NCBI RefSeq assembly: GCF_019972835.1
Contig: NZ_BPPB01000001.1
Location: forward strand, 62,001-126,000
DNA: 64,000 bases
Origin: Lactobacillus laiwuensis
GTDB taxonomy: Bacteria; Bacillota; Bacilli; Lactobacillales; Lactobacillaceae
Direction: 5' to 3'
The position numbers and the translations under genes are program-made. This document shows positions 55,673 through 64,000 of the stretch, in pieces (position 1 is the first letter of the stretch; each line of letters starts with the position of its first letter). The notes beneath the pieces are model-generated. The model did no database searches and was not told the origin of the DNA. It saw only the letters and a program-made list of their open reading frames with translations.

Positions 55673-58072
55673 ATGATTGCACAGGTTATTGTTGATGTTG
55701 CAGCTAAGCAAACAGATCGCATTTTTGAATATCATATTCCTGATGAGTTAGGTGAAGTAGAAATTGGCTCCAGGGTTTTTGTACCTTTTGGTCCACGCAA
55801 ATTACAGGGTTTCGTAGTTGGTTTGAGTAACAAAAGTCAATATCAAGGTAAATTGAAAGACTTGCTTTTGGTGGTAGATGAAATGCCCCCTCTAACCTCT
55901 GAATTAATTAAATTATCAAAAGATTTGGCTGATCATGTCTATTCTTATCGAATTACTATTCTTAAAACAATGCTTCCTAGAGTTATGCGTGCCAATTATC
56001 GTAAAATTCTGGTACCGGAATCTTCTAAAGCAAAAAAAATGACTATTTTTCAAGGAAAGCCGTTAGATTTAAATACGATTAATGATAATAAACAAATTGC
56101 TGAAATTCGCAAATTGTTAAGGAAAAATATGGCCAAAATTGAGTATGTTGTTGAAAATCGGGCTCGGGTCAAAACTGAAAATGAGTATTCACTGACGAAT
56201 AATAAAAAAGAATATATAAATATATATGAATCTTTAAGAAAAAATGCTGTTAAACAAAAGCAGCTCATTATGTATATAATTGAAAATTACGATAAATTTC
56301 CAAAAATGCAGAGAGAGATCGAAAATAATGCAAATCTCAGCACTGTTTCATTAACGAATGCTGTCAAAAGAGGCTGGCTTAGAAAAAAACCGGCTGAAAT
56401 TTATCGTGATCCACTAACAAATTATGAGCAGGAAGAAAAATCAGATAAAAAAATCAAGCTTAACACTGAACAAAAGAACGCATTAGCTAAAATAGAACCA
56501 GCAATCATCAAGAAAAAAGCACGTACTTTTTTATTAGAAGGTGTTACTGGCAGTGGTAAGACAGAAGTCTACTTAAATGCTATAAGTACTACTTTAAAGG
56601 CTGGAAAAAATGCCTTAATGATGGTTCCTGAAATATCCTTAACCCCGCAAATGGTAAGCCAAGTGAAGAATCGTTTTGGTCAGCAAGTAGCAGTTCTACA
56701 CAGTGGATTATCAGAAGGAGAACTGTATGATGAATGGCGTCGCATACGCCGAGGCGAAGCACGCGTTGTTGTTGGTGCTCGAAGTGCTGTCTTTGCTCCT
56801 TTAAAGAATATTGGATTAATAGTGATAGACGAAGAGCATGAATCTTCTTATAAACAAGAAGATAATCCGCGTTATCATGCTAGAGATGTTGCAGTTTGGC
56901 GCAGCAACTATAACTCCTGTCCCCTTGTGTTAGGCAGCGCAACACCCTCATTAGGAAGCAGAGCTCGAGCACAAAAAGATGTTTATCAATTATTGAGACT
57001 ACCACATCGTGCTAACCAGCAAAGTTTGCCAGAAGTTAAGTTAATAGACTTAAAAAAGGCTCATTTTAATGGTGGGCAATTTGACCTATCTATTCAACTG
57101 GTTGAGGCAATAAAAAAAAGGATTGCCAAAAAAGAACAAGTTATTTTAATGCTAAATAGGAGAGGCTTCGCCAACTTTATGTTATGTCGTGAATGCGGCT
57201 ATGTTATGAAATGCCCAAATTGCGACTTATCTTTAACAATGCATAAAGATACCAATAAAATGCAGTGTCATTATTGTGGCTTTTCTACTGCGATTCCTGA
57301 AAAATGTCCTAATTGTCAAAGCACAAAAATCCGCTTCTTGGGTACCGGCACACAAAAAATTATGACAGAGCTTGAAAAAATAATACCAGGTTGCCGTATT
57401 TTGCGAATGGATGTTGATACTACACGAAGAAAAGGATCATTTAAAAGGATCTTAGATGCTTTTGGCAATCGTGAAGCAGATATCCTGCTAGGTACGCAAA
57501 TGATTGCCAAAGGACTGGATTTTCCCAATGTGACCCTAGTAGGCGTTGTTAATGCTGATACCGGATTATGGTTACCAGATTACAACGCCTCTGAAAGAAC
57601 GTTTGAGTTGTTAACACAAGTGGCAGGACGAGCTGGACGAGCCCAAAAGAAAGGTGAGGTAATTATCCAAACTTTTAATCCTGATCACTATGCCATTAAG
57701 TTAGCTGAAACTCAGGATTATGAACAGTTTTATCAATATGAGATGCGTGTTCGACATACCGGTAATTATCCGCCTTATTTTTATACAGTGTTAATTTCTG
57801 TTGCGGCAAAAAAAGAACAAAATGCTGCTAGAGAAGCTTTTAAAATCAAAAAATGGTTACAACCAAAATTACACAAGTCAACAATAATTTTAGGTCCAAC
57901 TCCTAGTGCAATTTCTCGTTTAAAAAATCAATATTATTATCAAATACTGGTAAAATATAAAAAAGAAGATAATTTAAACAAGTTATTACACCAAATTCAA
58001 GACTCAGCGCAAAAGATTAAAAAATATGGTTTGTCTGTTTATATTGACAATGAACCAGAGCGCATAATGTAA
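55673..58072 (+). CDS. priA: Primosomal helicase PriA
   Basis: Reloads replication forks at restart sites. The N-terminal DNA-binding domain is followed by the helicase with Walker A GVTGSGKTEV and DEEH box VIDEEHESSYKQ. A zinc-cluster region has eight cysteines (CRECGYVMKCPNC and MQCHYCGFSTAIPEKCPNC). The C-terminal helicase motif reads GTQMIAKGLDFPNV. At 799 residues it has normal length. AAAGGTGA precedes the ATG. Confidence 0.97.
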   Translation: MIAQVIVDVAAKQTDRIFEYHIPDELGEVEIGSRVFVPFGPRKLQGFVVGLSNKSQYQGKLKDLLLVVDEMPPLTSELIKLSKDLADHVYSYRITILKTMLPRVMRANYRKILVPESSKAKKMTIFQGKPLDLNTINDNKQIAEIRKLLRKNMAKIEYVVENRARVKTENEYSLTNNKKEYINIYESLRKNAVKQKQLIMYIIENYDKFPKMQREIENNANLSTVSLTNAVKRGWLRKKPAEIYRDPLTNYEQEEKSDKKIKLNTEQKNALAKIEPAIIKKKARTFLLEGVTGSGKTEVYLNAISTTLKAGKNALMMVPEISLTPQMVSQVKNRFGQQVAVLHSGLSEGELYDEWRRIRRGEARVVVGARSAVFAPLKNIGLIVIDEEHESSYKQEDNPRYHARDVAVWRSNYNSCPLVLGSATPSLGSRARAQKDVYQLLRLPHRANQQSLPEVKLIDLKKAHFNGGQFDLSIQLVEAIKKRIAKKEQVILMLNRRGFANFMLCRECGYVMKCPNCDLSLTMHKDTNKMQCHYCGFSTAIPEKCPNCQSTKIRFLGTGTQKIMTELEKIIPGCRILRMDVDTTRRKGSFKRILDAFGNREADILLGTQMIAKGLDFPNVTLVGVVNADTGLWLPDYNASERTFELLTQVAGRAGRAQKKGEVIIQTFNPDHYAIKLAETQDYEQFYQYEMRVRHTGNYPPYFYTVLISVAAKKEQNAAREAFKIKKWLQPKLHKSTIILGPTPSAISRLKNQYYYQILVKYKKEDNLNKLLHQIQDSAQKIKKYGLSVYIDNEPERIM

Positions 58073-58086
58073 AGGGGAAATGATTA

Positions 58087-59031
58087 ATGACATCAATAAT
58101 TTTTTTAGGAACACCTAAATTTGCTGTACCAATTTTAGAGGCTCTTTCAGAGAATGATTATGAAATAAAAGCCGTGGTTACTCAACCTGATAAAAAAGTT
58201 GGACGAAAACAAAAAGTCACTGAAACGCCGGTAAAACTATTAGCTAAAAAATTGAATTTACCTGTTTTTCAGCCTGAGCATTTGGGAAAGTCTGATGAAT
58301 TGATTGATTTGATAAAAATGCATGCTGATTTAATTATTACTGCTGCTTATGGTCAGTTTTTACCAAGTAAGTTTTTGCAATCAGCAAAAATTGCTGCTGT
58401 TAACGTTCATGGTTCTCTATTACCAAAATATCGTGGCGGTGCTCCTATTCAATATGCTCTTATTAACGGTGATAAACAAACCGGAGTAACCATTATGGAA
58501 ATGGTTAAGCAAATGGATGCAGGTGACATTTACTCTCAAAAAACAATAGATATTCAAAAAGAGGATAATGCGGGAACCTTATTTGAAAAACTATCTCTTT
58601 TAGGTCGTGACTTGTTACTCCAAACTTTACCTCAAATTATTGCTAATCCGCAGAAAAAGACAGCGCAAGATCAAAATAAAGTGGTTTTTTCACCAAATAT
58701 CAGCAAAAAACAGGAACAAATAAAATTAAATATGACCGCGACTGAGGCTAATAATTTAATTCGAGGTCTTAATCCTGATCCAGGAGCTTATTTGCTCATT
58801 GCTGGTAAAAGATTTAAAATATGGCAAGCTGAAGTTGCTGGCGATACGACTGCATTTCCTGCTGGAGTTGTCGTTGATAATAAAAAACGATTTGCAATTA
58901 GTTTTGCTAATCATACCGTTTTGAATTTACTTGAAGTTCAGCCTTCTGGAAAGAAAAAAATGGTAATTAAAAGTTTTTTGAACGGTCAGGGTAAAAACTT
59001 CAGTAAAGGTGATAAGATTGTCAGTTCATAA
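58087..59031 (+). CDS. fmt: Methionyl-tRNA formyltransferase
   Basis: Formylates initiator Met-tRNA with 10-formyl-THF. The N-terminal Rossmann domain begins IIFLGTPKFAVPIL. The catalytic Asn-His-Asp set lies in VNVHGSLLPKYRGGAPIQ and MVKQMDAGDIYSQ. A C-terminal OB-like domain follows. At 314 residues it has normal length. AAAGGGGA precedes the ATG. The operon is priA-fmt-rsmB-stp-prkC-rsgA-rpe. Confidence 0.97.
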   Translation: MTSIIFLGTPKFAVPILEALSENDYEIKAVVTQPDKKVGRKQKVTETPVKLLAKKLNLPVFQPEHLGKSDELIDLIKMHADLIITAAYGQFLPSKFLQSAKIAAVNVHGSLLPKYRGGAPIQYALINGDKQTGVTIMEMVKQMDAGDIYSQKTIDIQKEDNAGTLFEKLSLLGRDLLLQTLPQIIANPQKKTAQDQNKVVFSPNISKKQEQIKLNMTATEANNLIRGLNPDPGAYLLIAGKRFKIWQAEVAGDTTAFPAGVVVDNKKRFAISFANHTVLNLLEVQPSGKKKMVIKSFLNGQGKNFSKGDKIVSS

Positions 59032-60343
59032 AAGTGCACGTGCGGTAGCACTTGCAACCTTGATTCGAGTATTTCGTGATGGCTCTTATTCAAATATCAG
59101 TTTTAACAATAGTTTGCAGGAAACGAAGCTGTCTCAGGCTGACCAAAATTTGGCGACACGAATCGTGTATGGCACTATTCAGGAAAAAATATATTTGGAA
59201 TATCAGTTTCAAGGTTTATTAAAAACTGAACTTAAAGAAGATTATCTTTTGCCATTGCTACTAATGTCCGCCTATCAAATTTTATTTATGAACAGCATAC
59301 CAGATCGAGCCGTTCTAAACGAAGCTAATAATTTGGCTAAGGAATTTGGTAGAAAGCATTCGGCTGGATTTAAGATTGTTAATGGTATTTTGCGGTCTTT
59401 CTTGAGAAGAGGCAAGATTTTACCCGATGCTGAAGACAAAGTACTTTTTTTAAGTGTTAAAGAAAGTACTCCCCAGTGGCTTGTTCAGTACCTTATTAAT
59501 AATTGGGGTGAAAACAAAGCGGCCTCGATTTTGTCCAGTATTAATAAACCAGCTAAAAATACTGTTAGAATTTCAGGCTTGGCTGATTTCAATTTAGTTA
59601 AAGAAGAATTAACTAAATTAGGATTTTCTCCTGCTAAATCTCAAATTGCTGAAGATGAATTGGTTTTAACACATGGTGGAGTTTTTAAAACTTCTTTATT
59701 CAAAGAAGGGAAATTGACAATCCAGGACGAAGCTGCTAGTTTGGCAGTAAGTGCTTTCACTTTTACTGGCAATGAAGAAGTTCTTGATGCCTGTAGTGCA
59801 CCAGGTGGAAAAACTGTTCAAATTGCTGAAAAGCTAAAACAAGGTCATGTTACTGCTCTTGATATTCACAAAAATAAATTGGGTTTGGTTAAGCAAAATG
59901 GTAAAAGAATGAATGTGGCATCAAGAATAAATGTTAAAACGATGGATGCCAGAAAAGCTGATCAAACATTTAAAAAAGGACAGTTTGACAAGATCTTGGT
60001 GGATGCTCCATGTTCTGGATTAGGTCTTATTAGAAGAAAACCGGAAATTCGCTATACTAAAACTTTACACGATTTAAGTAAATTACGAGAAATACAATTA
60101 GATATTTTAGACCATGTGAGTACCTTGTTAAGTCGGGATGGCGAATTGGTTTATTCTACTTGTACTATTACACGAGAAGAAGATGAAGACGTTGTTAAGG
60201 CTTTTTTAAAAAGTCATACTCAGTTTGAATTACAACCTTTCACTGCGGGTAAGCTTAAAGCAACAAAAGGGATGTTAAAAATTTTACCTGATAGTTATGG
60301 CAGTGACGGTTTTTTTATTGCTAAGTTTAAAATGCGAGGTTAA
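59018..60343 (+). CDS. rsmB: 16S rRNA m5C967 methyltransferase RsmB
   Basis: An N-terminal NusB-like domain (residues 1-130) is followed by a SAM-dependent m5C methyltransferase with DACSAPGGKTVQIAE, VDAPCSGLGLIRRKPE and the nucleophilic cysteine motif YSTCTITREEDE. TTG at 59018 is chosen because AAAGGTGA lies 6 bases upstream; GTG at 59009 lies on that site. The protein has 441 residues. It overlaps fmt by 14 bases. Confidence 0.94.
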   Translation: MSVHKSARAVALATLIRVFRDGSYSNISFNNSLQETKLSQADQNLATRIVYGTIQEKIYLEYQFQGLLKTELKEDYLLPLLLMSAYQILFMNSIPDRAVLNEANNLAKEFGRKHSAGFKIVNGILRSFLRRGKILPDAEDKVLFLSVKESTPQWLVQYLINNWGENKAASILSSINKPAKNTVRISGLADFNLVKEELTKLGFSPAKSQIAEDELVLTHGGVFKTSLFKEGKLTIQDEAASLAVSAFTFTGNEEVLDACSAPGGKTVQIAEKLKQGHVTALDIHKNKLGLVKQNGKRMNVASRINVKTMDARKADQTFKKGQFDKILVDAPCSGLGLIRRKPEIRYTKTLHDLSKLREIQLDILDHVSTLLSRDGELVYSTCTITREEDEDVVKAFLKSHTQFELQPFTAGKLKATKGMLKILPDSYGSDGFFIAKFKMRG

Positions 60344-60347
60344 AGTT

Positions 60348-61097
60348 TTGATTAGAACAGCATTTGCATCTAGTATTGGACGAATACGCAAAAGTAATCA
60401 GGATTCTGTCCAGGTTTTCAAAAACAAAAAGAACGCTTTGTTGGCCATAGTGTGTGATGGTATGGGTGGACATCAGGGAGGCGATGTAGCCTCAACTATG
60501 GCTGTAAGTCATTTGGGTCATAATTTTGGCGTTACTGATTTTTACGATTCTGACAGCGCACGGAAGTGGCTCAACGTCCAGTTAAGTAATGAAAATGAAA
60601 CTATACTAAGAACTGCAGATCGCTTTCCAGATCTAAATGGTATGGGTACTACTATTGTACTGGCTGCTATTTTTAACAACGAAGCTTTAATTGCACATCT
60701 GGGGGATTCAAGAGCATATGGTTATTCTGATGGCAAATTCATCCAGTTAGTTGAAGATCATTCCCTTGTTAATGAGTTAGTAAAATTAGGACAAATTACG
60801 AAGCAACAGGCTAGAAATCATCCTCAAAAAAATATTATTACTCAATCACTGGGGGTTTCAAGTACAATTGATCCAGAGTTTAAACAGGTCACTTTAAATG
60901 ATAACGATATTATTTTGCTTTGTACTGATGGGTTAACAAACTCATTAAGTGACCCACAGATTCAGCAAATTCTTGCGACAAAAGATTTATCATTAAAGAG
61001 TCGGTGCCAAAAATTGATTGATGAAGCTAACCGTTTAGGTGGTGAGGACAACATTACTGCTTGCTTAATTCTAAACGAAGGCGGTGACGGTAAATGA
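60348..61097 (+). CDS. stp: PP2C-type Ser/Thr protein phosphatase
   Basis: Dephosphorylates targets of the neighbouring kinase. Metal-site motifs are SNQDSVQV, VCDGMGGHQGGDVAS, HLGDSRAYGYSDG, LCTDGLTNSLSD and GGEDNITA. The start is TTG at 60348, 4 bases after the rsmB stop, with GAGGT upstream; an in-frame ATG inside rsmB is rejected. The protein has 249 residues. It overlaps prkC by 4 bases (ATGA). Confidence 0.95.
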   Translation: MIRTAFASSIGRIRKSNQDSVQVFKNKKNALLAIVCDGMGGHQGGDVASTMAVSHLGHNFGVTDFYDSDSARKWLNVQLSNENETILRTADRFPDLNGMGTTIVLAAIFNNEALIAHLGDSRAYGYSDGKFIQLVEDHSLVNELVKLGQITKQQARNHPQKNIITQSLGVSSTIDPEFKQVTLNDNDIILLCTDGLTNSLSDPQIQQILATKDLSLKSRCQKLIDEANRLGGEDNITACLILNEGGDGK

Positions 61098-63079
61098 TAA
61101 ATAAGGGCTATTTGTTAGGCGATCGTTACCGTATAATCGATACTTTGGGTGAAGGTGGCATGGCAAATGTTTATCTTGCTGAAGACATAATTTTACAACG
61201 AAAAGTTGCGGTTAAAATTTTGCGTCTTGATTTGCAAAAAGAACCGCAAACTTTGGCTCGTTTTCAAAGAGAAGCTCTGGCAACAAGCGAATTGAGCCAT
61301 CCTAATATAGTAATGGTTCTTGATGTTGGCACTGATCATGGACTGCCATACATGGTAATGGAATATGTCGATGGACCGGATTTAAAAGATTATATTATAG
61401 CAAATTCTCCTTTGCATTTAGGAGATATTATCCGCATTATGGATCAAATACTGAGTGCAATGTCCTTGGCTCATAAACATAATGTTATTCACAGAGATCT
61501 AAAACCGCAAAATATTTTAATGGATAAGCATGGAAATATAAAAATTGCCGATTTTGGCATTGCTGTGGCTCTTAATCAGAATTCAGTTACCCAAACTAAC
61601 TCAGCGATTGGTTCTGTCCATTACATGTCTCCTGAGCAAACGAGGGGAGGACTCGTCACCAAGCAGTCTGATATTTACTCTTTAGGCATAATTCTATATG
61701 AATTAATTACTGGTCATGTTCCATTTAACGGAGACTCAGCTGTTTCAATTGCTTTAAAGCACGCACAAGAGCCAATTCCCTCAATACGAAAACAAGACCC
61801 AAACATTCCCCAATCTTTGGAAAATGTTGTTTTAAGAGCTACCGCTAAAGATCCACGTGACAGATATGATTCAGCCAAAGAAATGAAAGATGATCTCGAC
61901 AGTAGTTTAGAGCCAGGTAGAGCTAATGAACCGGTTTTTAAGCCAACTCATGGCAATAATGATGACGAAACCATTATTTTACCTAATTTTAAATCTGATC
62001 CAAATAGCAATAGATTAACTGAAGAAAGCAGAATACAAAATGATGAGACAGGCGATAAGTCCAAAGTAAATCATTCCAGTTTTACACAGGCTTTGCGTAA
62101 ACATAAATGGTGGTGGCTTTTTGTTGGAATTGCTGCGGTTTTAATCGTTGGATTAATGTTTTTTGTTTTAAACAGCAACAATCATAAAGATGTACGTATT
62201 CCAGACGTCACCAATATGAGTGAAAAAAAAGCAAGAAACAAACTGGAGAACGTAGGATTGAAAGTAGGTAAAATAAGACACAGAAGTTCTGACAGTATAG
62301 ATCGTGGTAAAGTAATTGAAACTTCACCTACTGCAGGAGTAGAAATAAAACGAGGCAGATACATTGATCTTTATATATCAGATGGAGCAGGTATGGTAAG
62401 AGTACCTGATGTCACTGGAGACGAATATGAAATAGCAGTACACAAGCTAGAAAAATTGGGCTTTGAAATAATTCGCGAAAACCAATTTTCTTCTAACGTT
62501 CCACCTGATCATGTTATTTCTCAAAGTGTTGCAGCTGATGTGGAGGTAAAGCCAGACCAAACAACCATTACTTTAACTGTGTCAGAAGGAAAGAATCATC
62601 GTCCAAAAGATCATATGACTAAATTACCGGATCTAACTAATTATTCATTGAAGGAAGCACAAGAATTTGCACATAAGCATGGTTTAACTCTGCAAGTCAG
62701 TTCTGCGTATTCAAATAAAGTTAAAAAGGGTATGATTATTTCAATGAGTCCGGCAGTTGGTACCAGAGTACCAAGGGGAAGTACAATTTCAGTTAATGTT
62801 TCTGAAGGTGCAAAAAAAGAGCGTGATCTAACAGCTATAAAAAATTTCACAGTTAGTTATGAAGATAATGATGAAGATGATTCAGATGACAAGCGGGGAA
62901 ATCATGTTCAAATTTATGTTTCAGATGATAAACATTCAATTGATAATATTTATCGGGATCTATACATTAAAAAAGATATGAATTTTTCAATCCCATTTGA
63001 GCTTAAGGATGGCCCTGGTCAGTTGAAAGTAGTGCGCGACGGTCAGACAATTTTGAATGAGAAGGTCAAAAATGATTAA
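61094..63079 (+). CDS. prkC: PASTA-domain Ser/Thr protein kinase
   Basis: Membrane kinase that reads muropeptide or lipid II signals and controls wall growth and division. Kinase domain (residues 1-270): GEGGMANVY loop, K41, [10 protein letters not shown] and DFGIAVA. A membrane helix lies near 337-358. Three PASTA repeats follow (about 362-429, 432-501, 509-572), each beginning with an I/V/L-P-D-V/L-T motif and holding an S-P-x-A-G-type turn. A further extracellular tail of about 85 residues ends the protein. At 661 residues it has normal length. It overlaps rsgA by 8 bases. Confidence 0.97.
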   Translation: MINKGYLLGDRYRIIDTLGEGGMANVYLAEDIILQRKVAVKILRLDLQKEPQTLARFQREALATSELSHPNIVMVLDVGTDHGLPYMVMEYVDGPDLKDYIIANSPLHLGDIIRIMDQILSAMSLAHKHNVIHRDLKPQNILMDKHGNIKIADFGIAVALNQNSVTQTNSAIGSVHYMSPEQTRGGLVTKQSDIYSLGIILYELITGHVPFNGDSAVSIALKHAQEPIPSIRKQDPNIPQSLENVVLRATAKDPRDRYDSAKEMKDDLDSSLEPGRANEPVFKPTHGNNDDETIILPNFKSDPNSNRLTEESRIQNDETGDKSKVNHSSFTQALRKHKWWWLFVGIAAVLIVGLMFFVLNSNNHKDVRIPDVTNMSEKKARNKLENVGLKVGKIRHRSSDSIDRGKVIETSPTAGVEIKRGRYIDLYISDGAGMVRVPDVTGDEYEIAVHKLEKLGFEIIRENQFSSNVPPDHVISQSVAADVEVKPDQTTITLTVSEGKNHRPKDHMTKLPDLTNYSLKEAQEFAHKHGLTLQVSSAYSNKVKKGMIISMSPAVGTRVPRGSTISVNVSEGAKKERDLTAIKNFTVSYEDNDEDDSDDKRGNHVQIYVSDDKHSIDNIYRDLYIKKDMNFSIPFELKDGPGQLKVVRDGQTILNEKVKND

Positions 63080-63965
63080 AGAAGATCAGGGAATTGTTAC
63101 GGGTCTGATTGCTGGCTTTTATGATGTTCAGACGAGCACTGATACAATAAGAACCCGTGCCAGAGGGGTTTTTCGTAAAAATAATCTAAAGCCTGCTGTT
63201 GGTGATCACGTTAAGATTCAAATTGATGATCAGGGCACAAGTTATTTGGTTGCCGTGTTGCCTCGCCAAAACCTGATTGGTCGTCCTGCTGTAGCCAATG
63301 TGACTCAAATTTTACTCGTAATGTCTGCTGTACAACCAGATTTTTCATTGCAATTGTTAGATCGCTTTCTGACTTATTTTTCTTGGAAAAACATTGCTGT
63401 AAGTATTTTTTTATCGAAAAGAGATTTAGTTAGTATATCCGACCTAGATAAAATTCAAAAAAATTTAAATTATTATCAAGAAGTAGGCTATAAGGTCTAT
63501 TTTAGTAAAAAAGAAGTTGCCAGTAATTTGCCTAATGACATTGGTTCCCAGCAGATATGGACTTTAGCAGGTCAATCTGGTGCGGGCAAATCAACTTTAA
63601 TTAACTCACTAAAAAGTGGCCTGCACCAAGAAACTGGGATTATTTCAAATTCCTTAAATCGTGGCAAGCACACAACAAGAACGGTAAATCTTTTCTCTTT
63701 AGGTAAGGGTTACCTTGCGGATACACCAGGGTTTTCAGCAATTGATTTAACTCCAATTAAAATAAATGAATTATGCAATTATTTTATTGAGTTTAGAAGA
63801 GCAAGTAAATTCTGTAAATTCCGTGGTTGCCAACATCTTAATGAACCCAAGTGCAGAGTAAAAGAACTAGTTGAAACAGGCGAAATAAAAAAAAGCCGCT
63901 ATGATGATTACTTGTTATTGCGCAAAGAAATAGAAAATGGCAAATTACCAGAATATTTAAAGTAA
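63072..63965 (+). CDS. rsgA: Ribosome small-subunit-dependent GTPase RsgA
   Basis: Checks late 30S assembly. An N-terminal OB domain is followed by a circularly permuted GTPase with G4-like LSKRDL, G1 [14 protein letters not shown] and G3 DTPGF. A zinc motif lies at [17 protein letters not shown] at 63072 has AAGGTC upstream; a frame start at 63057 lies further inside prkC and is less likely. The protein has 297 residues. Confidence 0.96.
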   Translation: MIKEDQGIVTGLIAGFYDVQTSTDTIRTRARGVFRKNNLKPAVGDHVKIQIDDQGTSYLVAVLPRQNLIGRPAVANVTQILLVMSAVQPDFSLQLLDRFLTYFSWKNIAVSIFLSKRDLVSISDLDKIQKNLNYYQEVGYKVYFSKKEVASNLPNDIGSQQIWTLAGQSGAGKSTLINSLKSGLHQETGIISNSLNRGKHTTRTVNLFSLGKGYLADTPGFSAIDLTPIKINELCNYFIEFRRASKFCKFRGCQHLNEPKCRVKELVETGEIKKSRYDDYLLLRKEIENGKLPEYLK

Positions 63966-63975
63966 GGAGAATACA

Positions 63976-64000
63976 GTGATAGCACCATCAATATTAAATA
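63976..64000 (+). CDS. rpe: Ribulose-phosphate 3-epimerase, first codons only
   Basis: GTG start after AAGGAG, reading MIAPSILN, which is the conserved beginning of ribulose-5-phosphate epimerases and holds the expected Ser. The rpe gene follows rsgA in the standard operon order. The rest lies outside the window. Confidence 0.85.

Noticed and set aside
1-64000. CRISPR arrays, insertion sequences or prophage genes
   Set aside because: I saw no spaced direct repeats, transposase or integrase motifs, and no phage structural genes anywhere in the window.

Overview
The window reads as a chromosomal segment of a low-GC Firmicute, almost certainly Lactobacillus in the strict sense (L. delbrueckii/acidophilus group). 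The evidence is an 800-residue class lactobacillar PepX, a PheST T-box, PyrR attenuators, a rplU-rpmA pair, and the nadD-yqeK-rsfS and fmt-rsmB-stp-prkC-rsgA-rpe orders of lactic acid bacteria. The sequence is AT-rich throughout. I see no rRNA, transposase, prophage or CRISPR. Species cannot be fixed from reading alone.

Layout. 1-3.3 kb: nadD (cut by the window start)-yqeK-rsfS-tmcAL-yceD. 3.4-5.7 kb: an OmpR-type response regulator and histidine kinase, convergent with yidC2 and acylphosphatase (5.8-7.2 kb). 7.3-12.8 kb: SpoU methyltransferase, HxlR regulator, T-box-pheST, greA. 12.9-20.6 kb: amino-sugar kinase, a class B PBP, rpmG, formate-THF cyclo-ligase, rhomboid, yqgQ, a catalytically dead-looking rhodanese, miaA and ynbB. 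20.6-22.2 kb: glnA behind a perfect GlnR box, but with no glnR beside it. 22.2-23.3 kb: over 1 kb of AT-rich DNA without a convincing gene, holding a possible promoter-terminator unit. 23.3-24.5 kb: an MFS transporter.

24.5-34.5 kb carries the complete UMP pathway: pyrFE on the minus strand, pyrD, and pyrR-pyrB-pyrC-carA-carB on the plus strand. Three separate PyrR-type attenuators precede pyrFE, pyrR and pyrB. 34.5-38.8 kb (minus strand): pepX, an ArsC/Spx-like protein, and a stand-alone PTS-EIIC-type membrane transporter. The transporter is preceded by what looks like a complete leader-peptide attenuator: a 23-codon ORF with the run KYYFWYFSYLI, then mutually exclusive hairpins ending in a terminator. 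This is the most interesting signal in the window.

39-44 kb: a small membrane protein, tRNA-Arg(TCT), a DUF2207 exported protein, a DUF2325 protein and a YitT-family protein. 44-54.3 kb: rplU-rpmA, aminopeptidase P, efp, yqhY, nusB, folD, xseA-xseB-ispA-tlyA-recN and a double GNAT. 54.3-54.6 kb: a YolD-like gene under two SOS boxes. 54.8-64 kb: gmk-rpoZ, then priA-fmt-rsmB-stp-prkC-rsgA-rpe (rpe cut by the window end). Most of the window is housekeeping. The unusual content is regulatory (aromatic leader, SOS boxes, GlnR box without GlnR, three PyrR attenuators) or an apparent gene absence (no prp between rplU and rpmA).
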